Source: Mycobacterium sp. NBC_00419
GTDB taxonomy: Bacteria > Actinomycetota > Actinomycetes > Mycobacteriales > Mycobacteriaceae
Direction: 5' to 3'
Assembly (NCBI RefSeq): GCF_036023875.1
Contig: NZ_CP107931.1
Coordinates: 5,146,001-5,210,000, forward strand
Length of the DNA: 64,000 nucleotides
Position 1 is the stretch's first letter. The number at the start of each line of letters is the position of its first letter. The translations under genes were made by a program, and so were the position numbers. Below the pieces are notes generated by a model. The model did not search any database, was not told where the DNA came from, and was given only the letters and a program-made list of their open reading frames with translations. Shown here piece by piece: positions 1-8,031 of the stretch.

Positions 1-597
1 ATATCGGAGGACGTTGTCGGCCAGCGCGTCATGGATGGCCTCCGGTGCTCGCCCGGGAACCTCGACCGGGCCGCGTGAGGTGTGACCGATGACGTGCAGT
101 GCACCGGCGTCGATGCAGTCGGCACCTGCCGCAGGCGCTTGCTCGTCGAGCACCGCGAGGACCGTGACGCCGGTATCGATCAGGGTGCGCTGCCAGGACA
201 CCTCGGTACAGAACCGAAATGCGTTGTTCCGCAGGGTAAGTCGTGTCAACAGGGCGTCTGGCCGCAGCGTTGTGTGCAGCAGTGAGTCGATACCGGTCAA
301 TGCGGTCGGGACGAAGCGTGCGCCGGGGTTCTTCAGGACCGCGCGCATACCCCAGCCCGGCATCAGGACGACGACATCGGCGAATGCGGTGACGTCGAGA
401 TCCGTCATGACGCCGGGTACCCAGCCCAGGATGAGCCGTACGCCACCGATCTCGCGGGCCGCGGCGGACAGGACCGCTCCGACCGACGAGCCGTCATCGA
501 GGCCGGTGAGGGTTCCGACGCCGTCACCGACGGCGATGGTGCCGCCCGCCGGAACTGCCGCACGCAGGGCGGCGGTGAGGTCCGCGGCGGTGATCAC
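1..597 (-). CDS. Acetyl-CoA hydrolase/CoA-transferase family protein, C-terminal part cut off by window edge
   Basis: The reading frame is open from a GTG at 597 down to base 1 (199 codons, no stop), so the protein continues beyond the window. The start of the sequence shows the features of the acetyl-CoA hydrolase/4-hydroxybutyrate CoA-transferase N-terminal domain: a GDGVGTLTGL turn near residue 23, then a GGVRLILGW strand and an FADVVVLMPGWG strand. Members of the family move CoA between acids or hydrolyse acyl-CoA through a glutamyl-CoA intermediate; the catalytic region is not in view. It is the last visible gene of the minus-strand operon, 17 bases after the ACAD at 614-1756. A TTG at 639 is an alternative start. 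The family is likely; the substrate is unknown. Confidence 0.6.
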   Translation of the reverse strand, partial: MITAADLTAALRAAVPAGGTIAVGDGVGTLTGLDDGSSVGAVLSAAAREIGGVRLILGWVPGVMTDLDVTAFADVVVLMPGWGMRAVLKNPGARFVPTALTGIDSLLHTTLRPDALLTRLTLRNNAFRFCTEVSWQRTLIDTGVTVLAVLDEQAPAAGADCIDAGALHVIGHTSRGPVEVPGRAPEAIHDALADNVLRY

Positions 598-613
598 CGC
601 GACGATCGGCCGG

Positions 614-1756
614 TCAACGCCGGTCCTTGGGAAGCCCAAGGAGGCGCTCGGCCAGGATGTTTCGCTGTATCTCGCTGGTTCCGCCGAGGATCGTCTGGGC
701 CCGGCCGACCAACATCGCCCGGATCAGCTCACTGGATTCGGGTGTGGCGCAGGCGTCGGTACCGAGCACGTCGGTGGCCATGTCGCCGAGATCGCGATCG
801 GTCTCGGAGGTCATCAACTTCAGGACCGAGAATGCGGGTGCCGTCAGGTCGCCACCGGCAACCGCGCGCTGCCAGGTGTAGCGCAGCAGCCACATCCTGG
901 TCCACAGCTTGATCAGCGAACGCTTGGTCACCGCGTCCAGCCGGTGGCGCTCTGTCGCCGCGGCACTCATCAACTCGAGCAGCTTGAACATCGATACGGC
1001 TTGGGATCCCAGTGTCAGACGCTCACGCCCGAGCGTCAGCAAAGCGATAGCCCAGCCCTGCCCCGGCTCGCCGACGATCGCCTCGGGACCGAGCAGCACA
1101 TCGTCGAGGAACACCTCGTTGAATTTGCATTCGCCATCGATCTGGCGAAGCGGCCGGACCGTCACCCCGGGAGCGTCCATCGGTACGACGAACATCGACA
1201 GGCCTCGGTGGCTGTCGGCCTCGGTGCGCGCCAGCAGTAGCCCGTACTGGGCCGAATTGGCGGCCGAGCTCCACACCTTCTGGCCGTTGATCTTCCAGCC
1301 GCCGTCGACGGGTTCGGCCTTGGTGCGCACACCGGCCAGGTCTGAGCCCGCACCGGGCTCAGAGAACAGCTGGGTCCACACGTGGTCGCCGAGGCGGATC
1401 GGCTCCAGGTAGGTCCGCTTCTGCTCTTCGCTGCCATACGCGATCAGCACGGGCCCGACGAGGTCGACAGCGGTGATGCCGAGTTGCCGGGGGACACCCG
1501 CGCGGGCGCATTCCTCGGCGAACACGGCCTGGACGGCCACTGATGCGTCGGCACCGCCGTACTCGGCGGGCCAGTGCAGACAGGTGTAGCCATGTGCGGC
1601 AAGGTGTTTGTGCCACAGCCGACCGGGCCCGACGTCGTCAGGTGTGGGTGTCGGGCCGTAGTTGCGCAGTCCGTCCGGGCGCGGCGAGTTGGCCAGGAAC
1701 TCGCGGATTTCGGATCGGTGAGCGGCGATATCCTCGCCGGCGACGGTGGCCGTCAA
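614..1756 (-). CDS. Acyl-CoA dehydrogenase, FadE type (pair partner of the next gene)
   Basis: This is a 380-residue flavoprotein expected to oxidise an acyl-CoA to its 2,3-enoyl-CoA. It has the FAD-binding motif QLFSEPGAGSDLA near residue 130, NGQKVWSS in the middle domain and the C-terminal motif GGTSEIQRNILAERLLG. The glutamate that acts as base in medium-chain enzymes (YEGT) is glycine here (LGGT), as in many mycobacterial FadE proteins. The chosen start is a TTG at 1756: it follows an AGGAGG ribosome site, and its TTGA overlaps the stop of the upstream ACAD. That coupling, and the different motif types of the two proteins, fit a mycobacterial alpha2beta2 FadE heterotetramer such as FadE28-FadE29. 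The substrate is not predictable. Confidence 0.9.
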   Translation of the reverse strand: MTATVAGEDIAAHRSEIREFLANSPRPDGLRNYGPTPTPDDVGPGRLWHKHLAAHGYTCLHWPAEYGGADASVAVQAVFAEECARAGVPRQLGITAVDLVGPVLIAYGSEEQKRTYLEPIRLGDHVWTQLFSEPGAGSDLAGVRTKAEPVDGGWKINGQKVWSSAANSAQYGLLLARTEADSHRGLSMFVVPMDAPGVTVRPLRQIDGECKFNEVFLDDVLLGPEAIVGEPGQGWAIALLTLGRERLTLGSQAVSMFKLLELMSAAATERHRLDAVTKRSLIKLWTRMWLLRYTWQRAVAGGDLTAPAFSVLKLMTSETDRDLGDMATDVLGTDACATPESSELIRAMLVGRAQTILGGTSEIQRNILAERLLGLPKDRR

Positions 1757-2910
1757 CGCGGTACCTCCTGCGTCAGGGCATCGGTCTCGAAGCCAACGAC
1801 CTGTGCCAACTGGTCGAAGTGGGCGCCCGGTGATCCGAAGAGCACTTCGTCGGTCCTGGCCCGCTTGAGGTACAGGTGAGCGGCGTCCTCCCAGGTGAAT
1901 CCGATGCCGCCATGGATTTGGATGTTTGTGTGCGAGGCGTTGCGCAATGCTTCGGAGCAGACAGCTTTGGCCATGCTCGCCGACCAGCCGGCCTCGTCGT
2001 CTCCCGCGTCCACCCGGTCCAGGGCCGCCTGCGAGGCTGAGCGTGACCATTCCAGGTCGACCAGCATGTCCGCACACTTGTGCTTGATGGCTTGGAAGCT
2101 GCCGATCGGGCGTCCGAACTGGTGTCGGGTCCGGGCGTACTCGGCGGCAATGTGGAGCACCCGTTCCAGGGCTCCGACCTGTTCGGCCGACAGGACGGCT
2201 AGAGTCCGGTCGATGTTGCGGCCGATGATGGCCGCGGCGTCCCCGCTGCCCAGGCGGACGGCGTTAGCCCCGCTGAATTCGATTGTCGCCATTGGGCGGG
2301 TGCCATCGAGGGTGTCTTCCGGAAGGCGTCGCACCGCGGGGTCGCCGGCCTCGACGAAGAACAATCCGATATCGCTGCCGTCGCGTGCTGCCACCACGAA
2401 CTCGTCAGCGGCAGTCCCGTGCAGGACATGGCGGGCCGTGCCGTGCAGCGTCCATCCGTCGCCGGCTTGATCGACGGTGAGCACCACGGAATCCGGTGAC
2501 CACAGACCGTTGTCCTCGGTGAGGATGACTGCCGCGGTGCGTGAGCCCGATGCCAATGGTTCGAGGATGCCGTCGAGCAGATTCGGGGCTGCCGCGTCGA
2601 GCAGCAGACCTGTGGTCAGGACGTAGGAGATGAACGGGACCGGAGCCAGCACCCGGCCCAGCTCGTGTGCCACCGCCGCGAGGGCGTCGGCGCCGTAACC
2701 TGCTCCGCCATGTTCTTCTGGCAGCGCGATGGCGCCGACGCCAATCTGCTCACACAGCGCCCGCCACAGGTGTCCATCGAAACCACGTTGTGGCCCTTCG
2801 GTTTCCAACGCGATCTCGCGGAGCCGCTCGTCGGTGAGCATGCGCTCGCACAGTGCCCGCACGGAAGCCGACAAGTCAGCCCGCTCATCGGCGGACAGTT
2901 GTTGTGCCAT
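1753..2910 (-). CDS. Acyl-CoA dehydrogenase, second subunit of the pair
   Basis: A 385-residue ACAD-fold protein. The N-terminal helical domain carries ALPEEHGGAGYG and the C-terminal domain carries RHQFGRPIGSFQAIKHK and IQIHGGIGFTWEDAAHLYLKRA, typical of the partner subunits in mycobacterial FadE heterotetramers. The FAD motif that is strong in its neighbour (EPGAGSD) is not recognisable here; at that place it reads ILTEDNGLWSPDS. This supports a division of labour between the two subunits. Translation starts at ATG 2910, only five bases after the stop of the thiolase-fold gene, and ends by overlapping the start of the next ACAD by four bases. Its operon with DUF35 and thiolase-fold proteins parallels side-chain-cleaving modules of steroid degraders. 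Confidence 0.88.
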   Translation of the reverse strand: MAQQLSADERADLSASVRALCERMLTDERLREIALETEGPQRGFDGHLWRALCEQIGVGAIALPEEHGGAGYGADALAAVAHELGRVLAPVPFISYVLTTGLLLDAAAPNLLDGILEPLASGSRTAAVILTEDNGLWSPDSVVLTVDQAGDGWTLHGTARHVLHGTAADEFVVAARDGSDIGLFFVEAGDPAVRRLPEDTLDGTRPMATIEFSGANAVRLGSGDAAAIIGRNIDRTLAVLSAEQVGALERVLHIAAEYARTRHQFGRPIGSFQAIKHKCADMLVDLEWSRSASQAALDRVDAGDDEAGWSASMAKAVCSEALRNASHTNIQIHGGIGFTWEDAAHLYLKRARTDEVLFGSPGAHFDQLAQVVGFETDALTQEVPR

Positions 2911-2915
2911 GGGGT

Positions 2916-4070
2916 TCAGCGAGACAGGATGGCGACCGCGCCGCTGCCCGGCGAACCGTACAGTTGGGCGAGTCCGACGGTGGGGTTGTTGGGCACCTGC
3001 CGGTCACCGGCGGTACCGCGCAGTTGCTGGACCAGTTCGTAGACCTGGCGCAGCCCGGATGCCCCGACCGGCTCGCCGTTGGCCAGCAACCCGCCGTCGG
3101 TGTTGATCGGGATTCGCCCACCGATTTCGGTGTCGCCGTTGGCGAGCATGGCCTCCTGCTCGCCGTCCTTGCACAGCCCGCTCTCGGCCATGTGGATGAT
3201 CTCCGACCCGGAGTCGGTGTCCTGCAACTGCGCGACGTCCACATCCTCGGGGCCGATGCCGGCCTGCTCATAGGCCGCAGCGGCCGCGGCGGCGGTGGCG
3301 CCCGGAACGATCGGCATCTCGATGGAGGTGCGCAGCAGCTCGAAGGCGCCGTCCTGGCGGCTACGGATTTCGCTGGCGCGGATGTAGATCGGTGTGTCGG
3401 TGTACTTCTTGGCGTCCTCGGCGCGGCACACGACTACTGCCGCCGCGCCCTCGTTGGGGTTGCAGTACATGAACTGGCGCAGCGGGAAGTTGACCATCGG
3501 CGACTCGGCGATGGCCTCGAACGCCATCGGCTTGCGACGCCACGCGTGCGGGGCCAGTGCGCCGTTGTTGAGGTTCTTGACCGCTACCCGCGCCAGGGTG
3601 TGCTCGCTGATGCCATGGTCATGCATGTAGCGATTGATCTTGTGCCCGAAGTAATGGGTGGTCAGGAACATCCCCTGGTCGCCGTACCACTGCGGAAGAC
3701 CTGCAACGGCGGGATCTGCCCCGAACGACCCGCGCGGGTGCTTGTCGAGACCGACACCGACAGCGATTTCCGCTTCACCAAGGAGCACTTCACGTGCCGC
3801 CAGCGTCAGCAGCGAGTTGCCGGTGGCGCAGCCGCTCAGTGTGGCGCGCGCCGGGATCCCGGTCATACCGGCCAGTCCGGTGATCGCTTCGGGATTGGCG
3901 ACTTCGAGACTGCCGGCGAACAGGCTGCCGATCCGGTCCCAGGACACCCCGGCGTCCTTGAGTGCACGGTGGATCGCCACTGCACCCATCTCGAGCGCGG
4001 ACCGGTCGGGGTAACGACCGAACGGATGGATCCCGACGCCGATGATGGCGATCTCAGGTGTGGTGCTCAT
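2916..4070 (-). CDS. Thiolase-fold lipid-transfer-type protein, candidate retro-aldolase
   Basis: A 384-residue thiolase-superfamily protein of the SCP2-thiolase/Ltp type. The nucleophile-position cysteine is kept (SGCATGNS, Cys81). The two histidine motifs are not: the usual EVHDCF reads AQLQDTDSG, and the usual GHPxGATG reads GEPVGASG near residue 331. A normal thiolase reaction is therefore unlikely. Known precedent: Ltp2 with the DUF35 domain of ChsH2 is a thiolase-fold retro-aldolase with a rebuilt active site that cleaves the steroid side chain. The neighbouring DUF35 gene (4146-4559), ACAD pair and divergent MaoC hydratase fit the same chemistry here. It has ATG 4070 with GGAAGGAA upstream. 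The aldolase role is inferred. Confidence 0.85.
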   Translation of the reverse strand: MSTTPEIAIIGVGIHPFGRYPDRSALEMGAVAIHRALKDAGVSWDRIGSLFAGSLEVANPEAITGLAGMTGIPARATLSGCATGNSLLTLAAREVLLGEAEIAVGVGLDKHPRGSFGADPAVAGLPQWYGDQGMFLTTHYFGHKINRYMHDHGISEHTLARVAVKNLNNGALAPHAWRRKPMAFEAIAESPMVNFPLRQFMYCNPNEGAAAVVVCRAEDAKKYTDTPIYIRASEIRSRQDGAFELLRTSIEMPIVPGATAAAAAAAYEQAGIGPEDVDVAQLQDTDSGSEIIHMAESGLCKDGEQEAMLANGDTEIGGRIPINTDGGLLANGEPVGASGLRQVYELVQQLRGTAGDRQVPNNPTVGLAQLYGSPGSGAVAILSR

Positions 4071-4145
4071 CGAATTCCTTCCCAGGCCGGTTGCTGTCGT
4101 GGCATTCCGGCGTGTGCTGATGCTGAAGCGGAGTAAGGCCGGTGG

Positions 4146-4559
4146 TCAGGCAGGGGTGAAGGCATAGGTCGACAACGATTCCCCGTCAGCGGTGTGGAAG
4201 GTCGTGGTGGTGGTCACCATCGACTGTCCGATGCGCAGCTGTTCGGGTTCCACGCCGACTACCAGACCCTCGACGAGCAGCCCCTCGGGTAGTTCGACAT
4301 AACCAACGATGTAGCGGGCGAACTTCTCCGGGGACCGGTCGCCCTTGTAGGGCAGCGGCGGCACGAACTCCTGCGTGGTGAAGGTGTACAGCGTGCCCTG
4401 GGTGGAGAGCTCGATCTTCTCGATCGACCCGTCGCCGTCGAGTAGGAAGTCGGCTTCGGCGGGGAACTTGACCGGGGCACCGGCACTACGGCGGGATCCG
4501 ATCAGGACCGTCCGGTCACCCTCGGTGCGGAAAAGTCCTTCGGCGATCATCTGCGTCAT
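4146..4559 (-). CDS. DUF35 OB-fold protein without its zinc ribbon cysteines
   Basis: A 137-residue protein of the DUF35 (ChsH2 C-terminal/YqhO-like) family. These proteins bind acyl-CoA and partner with thiolase-fold enzymes. The OB-fold segment is seen in YTFTTQEFVPPLP, FARYIVGYVELPEGLLVEGLVVG and IGQSMVTTTTTF. The N-terminal segment that usually forms a four-cysteine rubredoxin-like ribbon has no cysteine: it reads LIGSRRSAGAPVKFPAEADF. It is first in the minus-strand operon, 75 bases before the thiolase-fold gene, and diverges from the MaoC gene at 4668. It probably acts as the obligate partner of the thiolase-fold protein at 2916-4070. Confidence 0.8.
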   Translation of the reverse strand: MTQMIAEGLFRTEGDRTVLIGSRRSAGAPVKFPAEADFLLDGDGSIEKIELSTQGTLYTFTTQEFVPPLPYKGDRSPEKFARYIVGYVELPEGLLVEGLVVGVEPEQLRIGQSMVTTTTTFHTADGESLSTYAFTPA

Positions 4560-4667
4560 CTGTTACCTCGGTAGGCGCGTGTCAGGGCCAGCTGACCCCG
4601 GTTCAACAAAACAGTGTATATATCTACCGGAATAGTAACCCAAAATCTAGTCGCGGAGGGCCAGCTC
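4560..4667. promoter_or_regulatory. Divergent promoter region between DUF35 operon and MaoC gene
   Basis: The 108-base gap is AT-rich in the middle (TGTATATATCTA at 4615-4626) in otherwise GC-rich DNA and lies between two divergent starts. TATACAC on the minus strand and TATATCT on the plus strand could be -10 elements. A good ribosome site CGGAGGG lies at 4653-4660 for the MaoC gene. No perfect operator palindrome was recognised beyond the TATATA core. Confidence 0.5.
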
Positions 4668-5126
4668 GTGAAAACATTGGATTCGATCGACGAGGTGCTC
4701 GGGTCGCTCGGCGCGGACCTCGGCACCAGTGACTGGGTTCAGATCGACCAGCAGCGCATCGACCTGTTCGCCGAGGCGACGGGTGATCACCAGTGGATCC
4801 ATGTCGATGTCGAGCGGGCAAAAGCCGAGAGTCCGTACGGATCGACCATCGCCCATGGTTTCCTCACGCTGTCGATGATCCCCATCCTCAGCAAGGACTT
4901 GTTCGTCGTCCGGGGCGCGAAGCTGGCTGTCAACTACGGATTGAACAAGGTTCGGTTCGTTTCCCCGGTCCCGGCGGGTAGTCGCATCCGGCTGCATTCC
5001 GAGGTTGCGGCCGTCGACAAGACCGGCGACAACACGGTCAATTTGACCGTTCGGCACACCGTTCAGATCGACGGCAACGACAAGCCTGCCGCGGTCGCCG
5101 AACTGATTGCGCGCTACGTGTTCTGA
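4668..5126 (+). CDS. MaoC-type enoyl-CoA hydratase
   Basis: A 152-residue single-hotdog MaoC/R-specific enoyl-CoA hydratase. The hydratase motif is clear: FAEATGDHQWIHVD holds the catalytic Asp and His, followed by GSTIAHGFLTLSM. The length fits Rv0130-like homodimeric hydratases. The GTG at 4668 is chosen because CGGAGGG sits 7 bases upstream; the longer frame from 4614 would begin inside the promoter. It diverges from the operon holding the ACAD pair, DUF35 and thiolase-fold protein. It could therefore hydrate the enoyl-CoA made by that ACAD pair, giving the beta-hydroxyacyl-CoA that a retro-aldolase would cleave. The enzyme family is certain; the pathway place is inferred. Confidence 0.9.
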   Translation: MKTLDSIDEVLGSLGADLGTSDWVQIDQQRIDLFAEATGDHQWIHVDVERAKAESPYGSTIAHGFLTLSMIPILSKDLFVVRGAKLAVNYGLNKVRFVSPVPAGSRIRLHSEVAAVDKTGDNTVNLTVRHTVQIDGNDKPAAVAELIARYVF

Positions 5127-5154
5127 CCCTTGAGCAGGGGGACTTTCGGTGGCC

Positions 5155-5172
5155 GCGGCGCGATCGCGCCGC
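5155..5172. terminator. Perfect 18-base palindrome after the MaoC gene
   Basis: GCGGCGCGATCGCGCCGC is an uninterrupted palindrome 29 bases after the MaoC stop and about 80 bases before the amidohydrolase start. It can form a GC-only hairpin but has no T-tract, so it is either an intrinsic-like terminator or a chance GC palindrome. A separate -10-like TATAAA lies at 5201-5206, downstream of it. Confidence 0.4.
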
Positions 5173-5250
5173 CGCGCTTCCCAATAAAGTTCCACTCTGG
5201 TATAAAACAGCGATGGGCATACGACCCGCTCTCGTTATCAAGGAGTCTCA

Positions 5251-6462
5251 ATGGCGCTCATTCAGGACACTGTCGGCCCGCTGCCCTACAAGCTGACCGA
5301 CTTTGACCAGCATTCCTACGAATCCACCGATTGCTTCACCCGGTTCATGCCCAAGGCCAAGCTGGATTCGGCGGTCCACCTGGTGGACATGCCCAGCGGG
5401 CACCAGGCGCTACTGGCCAACGATCGGCTCGTCACTGCCTTCGAGAAGGAGCACGATCTCTCGAAGGCCTACGTTCCCGGATCGTTGGTGGAGATGCTGA
5501 CCCAGCGCGCGTCGGGCAACGCCAGCGACGCCGAGCGGTTCTTCGAACCTCTCCAGAAGGAGTATCTCGACCGCGACGCGCGGGTCGTCCAACTCGGTGA
5601 GCAGCAGATCGAGAAGGCCATCATGTATCCCGGTGGCTGGGCGCTGTTGGCCGAGCCGTTCCTCAAGGATGACGTCGACGCGCTCTACGACAACTACGAA
5701 TCCTTCAACAAGTGGATCAACGAGGACTGGGGCTTCAACTACCAGGACACGATCTACGCGCCGGCGCTGCTGTCGCTGCGTGACCTCGACCGCGCCGTCG
5801 CCGAGCTGGACCGGGTGCTCGCCGCAGGTGCGAAGTTCATCGTCCTGCCGTGCGGCCCGGTGTACGGGCGCAGCCCGGGTGACCCCTACTTCGACCCGTT
5901 CTGGGCCAGGCTCAACGAGGCCAAAGCCGTCGTCTGCTACCACATCGCAGAGAATCACTACCAGGAACACGTGGCCTCGCAGTGGGGCTGGAAGATGGGT
6001 CCGCCGTTCCAGTTCTCCGCCTGGCAGTGGCAGAACACCTACGGGGAGCGGCCGATCACCGACACCCTCTCGGCGCTGATCTTCGACAACATCTTCGGCC
6101 GATTCCCGGACTTGCGCGTGGTGGTCAGTGAATACGGCGCATCCTGGGTCCCGCACTTCATTTCCCACATGGACAAGAGCCGTGGGATGGCCCGGCTGGG
6201 TCCGTGGCTGGGCGGTCAGCTCACCGAGCGTCCCAGCACGATTTTCAAGCGGCACGTCAACGTGGTGCCCTATCCCGAGGACGACACGGTCAAGATCGCC
6301 GACGAGTTGGGCACCACCGAGTGCCTGGTGATGGGATCGGACTGGCCGCACGCCGAAGGGCTGCGGGAACCCGCCGAGATGTATCTGCGGGTGGAGGGAC
6401 TCGGTGAGCAGAGGCGCAAGGAGTTCACCCGCGACAACGGGTTGGACCTGTTCGACAACTAG
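5251..6462 (+). CDS. Amidohydrolase-2 family metal-dependent protein, copy 1
   Basis: A 403-residue TIM-barrel protein of the amidohydrolase_2 (ACMSD/decarboxylase-like) family. It has a DFDQH metal motif (Asp19, His21), a mid-barrel His in VCYHIAEN, and a C-terminal GSDWPHAEG motif with the conserved Asp. Family members decarboxylate or hydrolyse cyclic or aromatic acids using a divalent metal. An AAGGAG site precedes ATG 5251. The acyl-CoA ligase follows after 8 bases, so the two are cotranscribed and the product may be the ligase's acid substrate, or the reverse. A paralogue that is very similar along its whole length lies at 17139-18347. The exact reaction is unknown. Confidence 0.85.
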   Translation: MALIQDTVGPLPYKLTDFDQHSYESTDCFTRFMPKAKLDSAVHLVDMPSGHQALLANDRLVTAFEKEHDLSKAYVPGSLVEMLTQRASGNASDAERFFEPLQKEYLDRDARVVQLGEQQIEKAIMYPGGWALLAEPFLKDDVDALYDNYESFNKWINEDWGFNYQDTIYAPALLSLRDLDRAVAELDRVLAAGAKFIVLPCGPVYGRSPGDPYFDPFWARLNEAKAVVCYHIAENHYQEHVASQWGWKMGPPFQFSAWQWQNTYGERPITDTLSALIFDNIFGRFPDLRVVVSEYGASWVPHFISHMDKSRGMARLGPWLGGQLTERPSTIFKRHVNVVPYPEDDTVKIADELGTTECLVMGSDWPHAEGLREPAEMYLRVEGLGEQRRKEFTRDNGLDLFDN

Positions 6463-6470
6463 AACACGCC

Positions 6471-8012
6471 ATGACACCGCAAACAGTTGGCGCCGTGCTG
6501 CACGCGGCCGCGCAGGATCATCCTGCGCGGCCGGCGCTGCAGTGGTTCGCGGGCGGCGAGCTGACGAGCCTGACGTGGCGGGACATGGTCACCCTGGCCG
6601 AGGCGGGTGCTGCCGCGCTGCGGACCGCGCCGCACAGCGACGCCCCGGTTGCGCTGTGGGGCCCGAACTCGCCGGCCTGGGTGGTGCTGTTCTACGCCGC
6701 GGCGTTGTCCGGGCGCCCGCTCGTGCCGATCAACCCCAACCTCACCGACGCCGAAGTGGCGGTCCTGCTTGCCGACAGCCGGGCAAGCACGGTGCTGGCC
6801 GCCGGCGAGTTGGTTGGCCGGGGCGAGCGGCTCGGCCACGGTGCCGCCGGCGATATCGAGGTTCTCGACCTGCAGGACTGGTACGGCCGCCTCGCTGTCG
6901 CGGACTCAGTCTCGGTTGACAACTCCGGCTCGGCGCACGTTCGCCCGACCGATCCGTTCCTGATCCAGTACACCTCAGGCACCACGGGTACTCCCAAGGG
7001 GGCCGTGCTGACGCATGCGGCATGCCTGGAGGCTGCCCACTCGATGGCGTTACACCTGCGCCTCAATGATCACGAAATCTGGTGCAGCCCTGTGCCCTTG
7101 CATCATGTCGGCGGATCCATCGCGATGGCGCTCGCTCCGGCGACAATGGCCGGAACCTATGTCATGGTCGCCGATTTCGCCGCCGGGAGCTTCGTGTCGG
7201 CAGCGCACGAATCCCGCGCAACCCTCTTGGGCGGTGTCCCGACATTGTTCCTCCGAATTCTCGACGACCCCGAACTGTCGCGGGTCCAGTTGCCTGCGCT
7301 CAGTGCAGTCATCGTCGGGGGAGCCTCGATCGCACCCGATCTGGTGCAGCGCCTGGAGCTCCATTTCGGCGTCCCGGCCGCGGTGTTCTACGGCCAAAGC
7401 GAGGGTCCGGTACTCACCGCCACCGATCTGCACGACCCACCCTCGATCAAGGCAGACACGGTGGGGCGCCCCTTGCCCAACCGGCAGGTGCGGATCGTCG
7501 ATCCCGTCTCCGGGGACCCACTGGCGGTCGGTGAGACGGGGGAGATCGTCGTTCGAACGCCGACGGCTATGTGCGAGTACCTGAACCGTCCCGATCAGAC
7601 AGCGCAGACGATCGACGCCGACGGATGGCTGCACACCGGCGACCTGGGTTGTCTGGATGCCACCGGCCTGTTGCGTTTCCGGGGCCGGCTCAAGGAAATG
7701 ATCGTGCGGGGCGGCGAGAACGTCTACGCCGTGGAGGTGGAGAACGCCATCGCCTCGCATCCCGATGTCGATCTGGTGGCCGTGGTAGGGCTGCCGGACG
7801 AGCGCTTCGGAGAGATCGTGGCGGCCGCGGTGATTCCGGTCCCGGGATCGTCGCTGTCCGCTGAGCAGCTGACCCGCCATGTCGAAGGCACGCTGGCACC
7901 GTTCAAACGTCCGGTCCGATGGCACATCACCGACCAACTGCCGATGACCGCCTCGGGGAAGGTGCAGAAGTTCCGCATCGTCGAGGCGATGGCCGACGAG
8001 GACGTTCTGTGA
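6471..8012 (+). CDS. Acyl-CoA synthetase (AMP-forming), FadD type
   Basis: A 513-residue ANL-superfamily ligase that activates a carboxylic acid to acyl-AMP and then acyl-CoA. The motifs in order are the P-loop YTSGTTGTPKGAVLTH, YGQSEGP (A5), TGDLGCLDATGLLRFRGRLKEMIVRGGENVY (A7-A8, read as two adjacent blocks) and the A10 motif MTASGKVQKFRI with the catalytic lysine. All core motifs are intact. It lies 8 bases after the amidohydrolase and 19 bases before a TetR gene, all on the plus strand. The carboxylate is unknown; cluster context favours a ring or branched acid rather than a plain fatty acid. Confidence 0.93.
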   Translation: MTPQTVGAVLHAAAQDHPARPALQWFAGGELTSLTWRDMVTLAEAGAAALRTAPHSDAPVALWGPNSPAWVVLFYAAALSGRPLVPINPNLTDAEVAVLLADSRASTVLAAGELVGRGERLGHGAAGDIEVLDLQDWYGRLAVADSVSVDNSGSAHVRPTDPFLIQYTSGTTGTPKGAVLTHAACLEAAHSMALHLRLNDHEIWCSPVPLHHVGGSIAMALAPATMAGTYVMVADFAAGSFVSAAHESRATLLGGVPTLFLRILDDPELSRVQLPALSAVIVGGASIAPDLVQRLELHFGVPAAVFYGQSEGPVLTATDLHDPPSIKADTVGRPLPNRQVRIVDPVSGDPLAVGETGEIVVRTPTAMCEYLNRPDQTAQTIDADGWLHTGDLGCLDATGLLRFRGRLKEMIVRGGENVYAVEVENAIASHPDVDLVAVVGLPDERFGEIVAAAVIPVPGSSLSAEQLTRHVEGTLAPFKRPVRWHITDQLPMTASGKVQKFRIVEAMADEDVL

Positions 8013-8031
8013 ACGCCGCAACGCCGGTACC

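Noticed and set aside
89-1240. 383-codon open frame on the plus strand
   Set aside because: It lies across two minus-strand genes (CoA transferase and ACAD) with clear family motifs. Its own product is Arg/Pro/Ser-rich with no domain; long antisense frames are common in high-GC DNA.
2853-4136. 427-codon plus-strand frame opposite the thiolase-fold gene
   Set aside because: No recognised motif, and codons mirror the third-position GC bias of the real minus-strand gene.
4614-4667. Earlier start for the MaoC gene at 4614
   Set aside because: It would begin in the TATA-rich promoter and lacks a ribosome site; GTG 4668 has CGGAGGG at a good distance.
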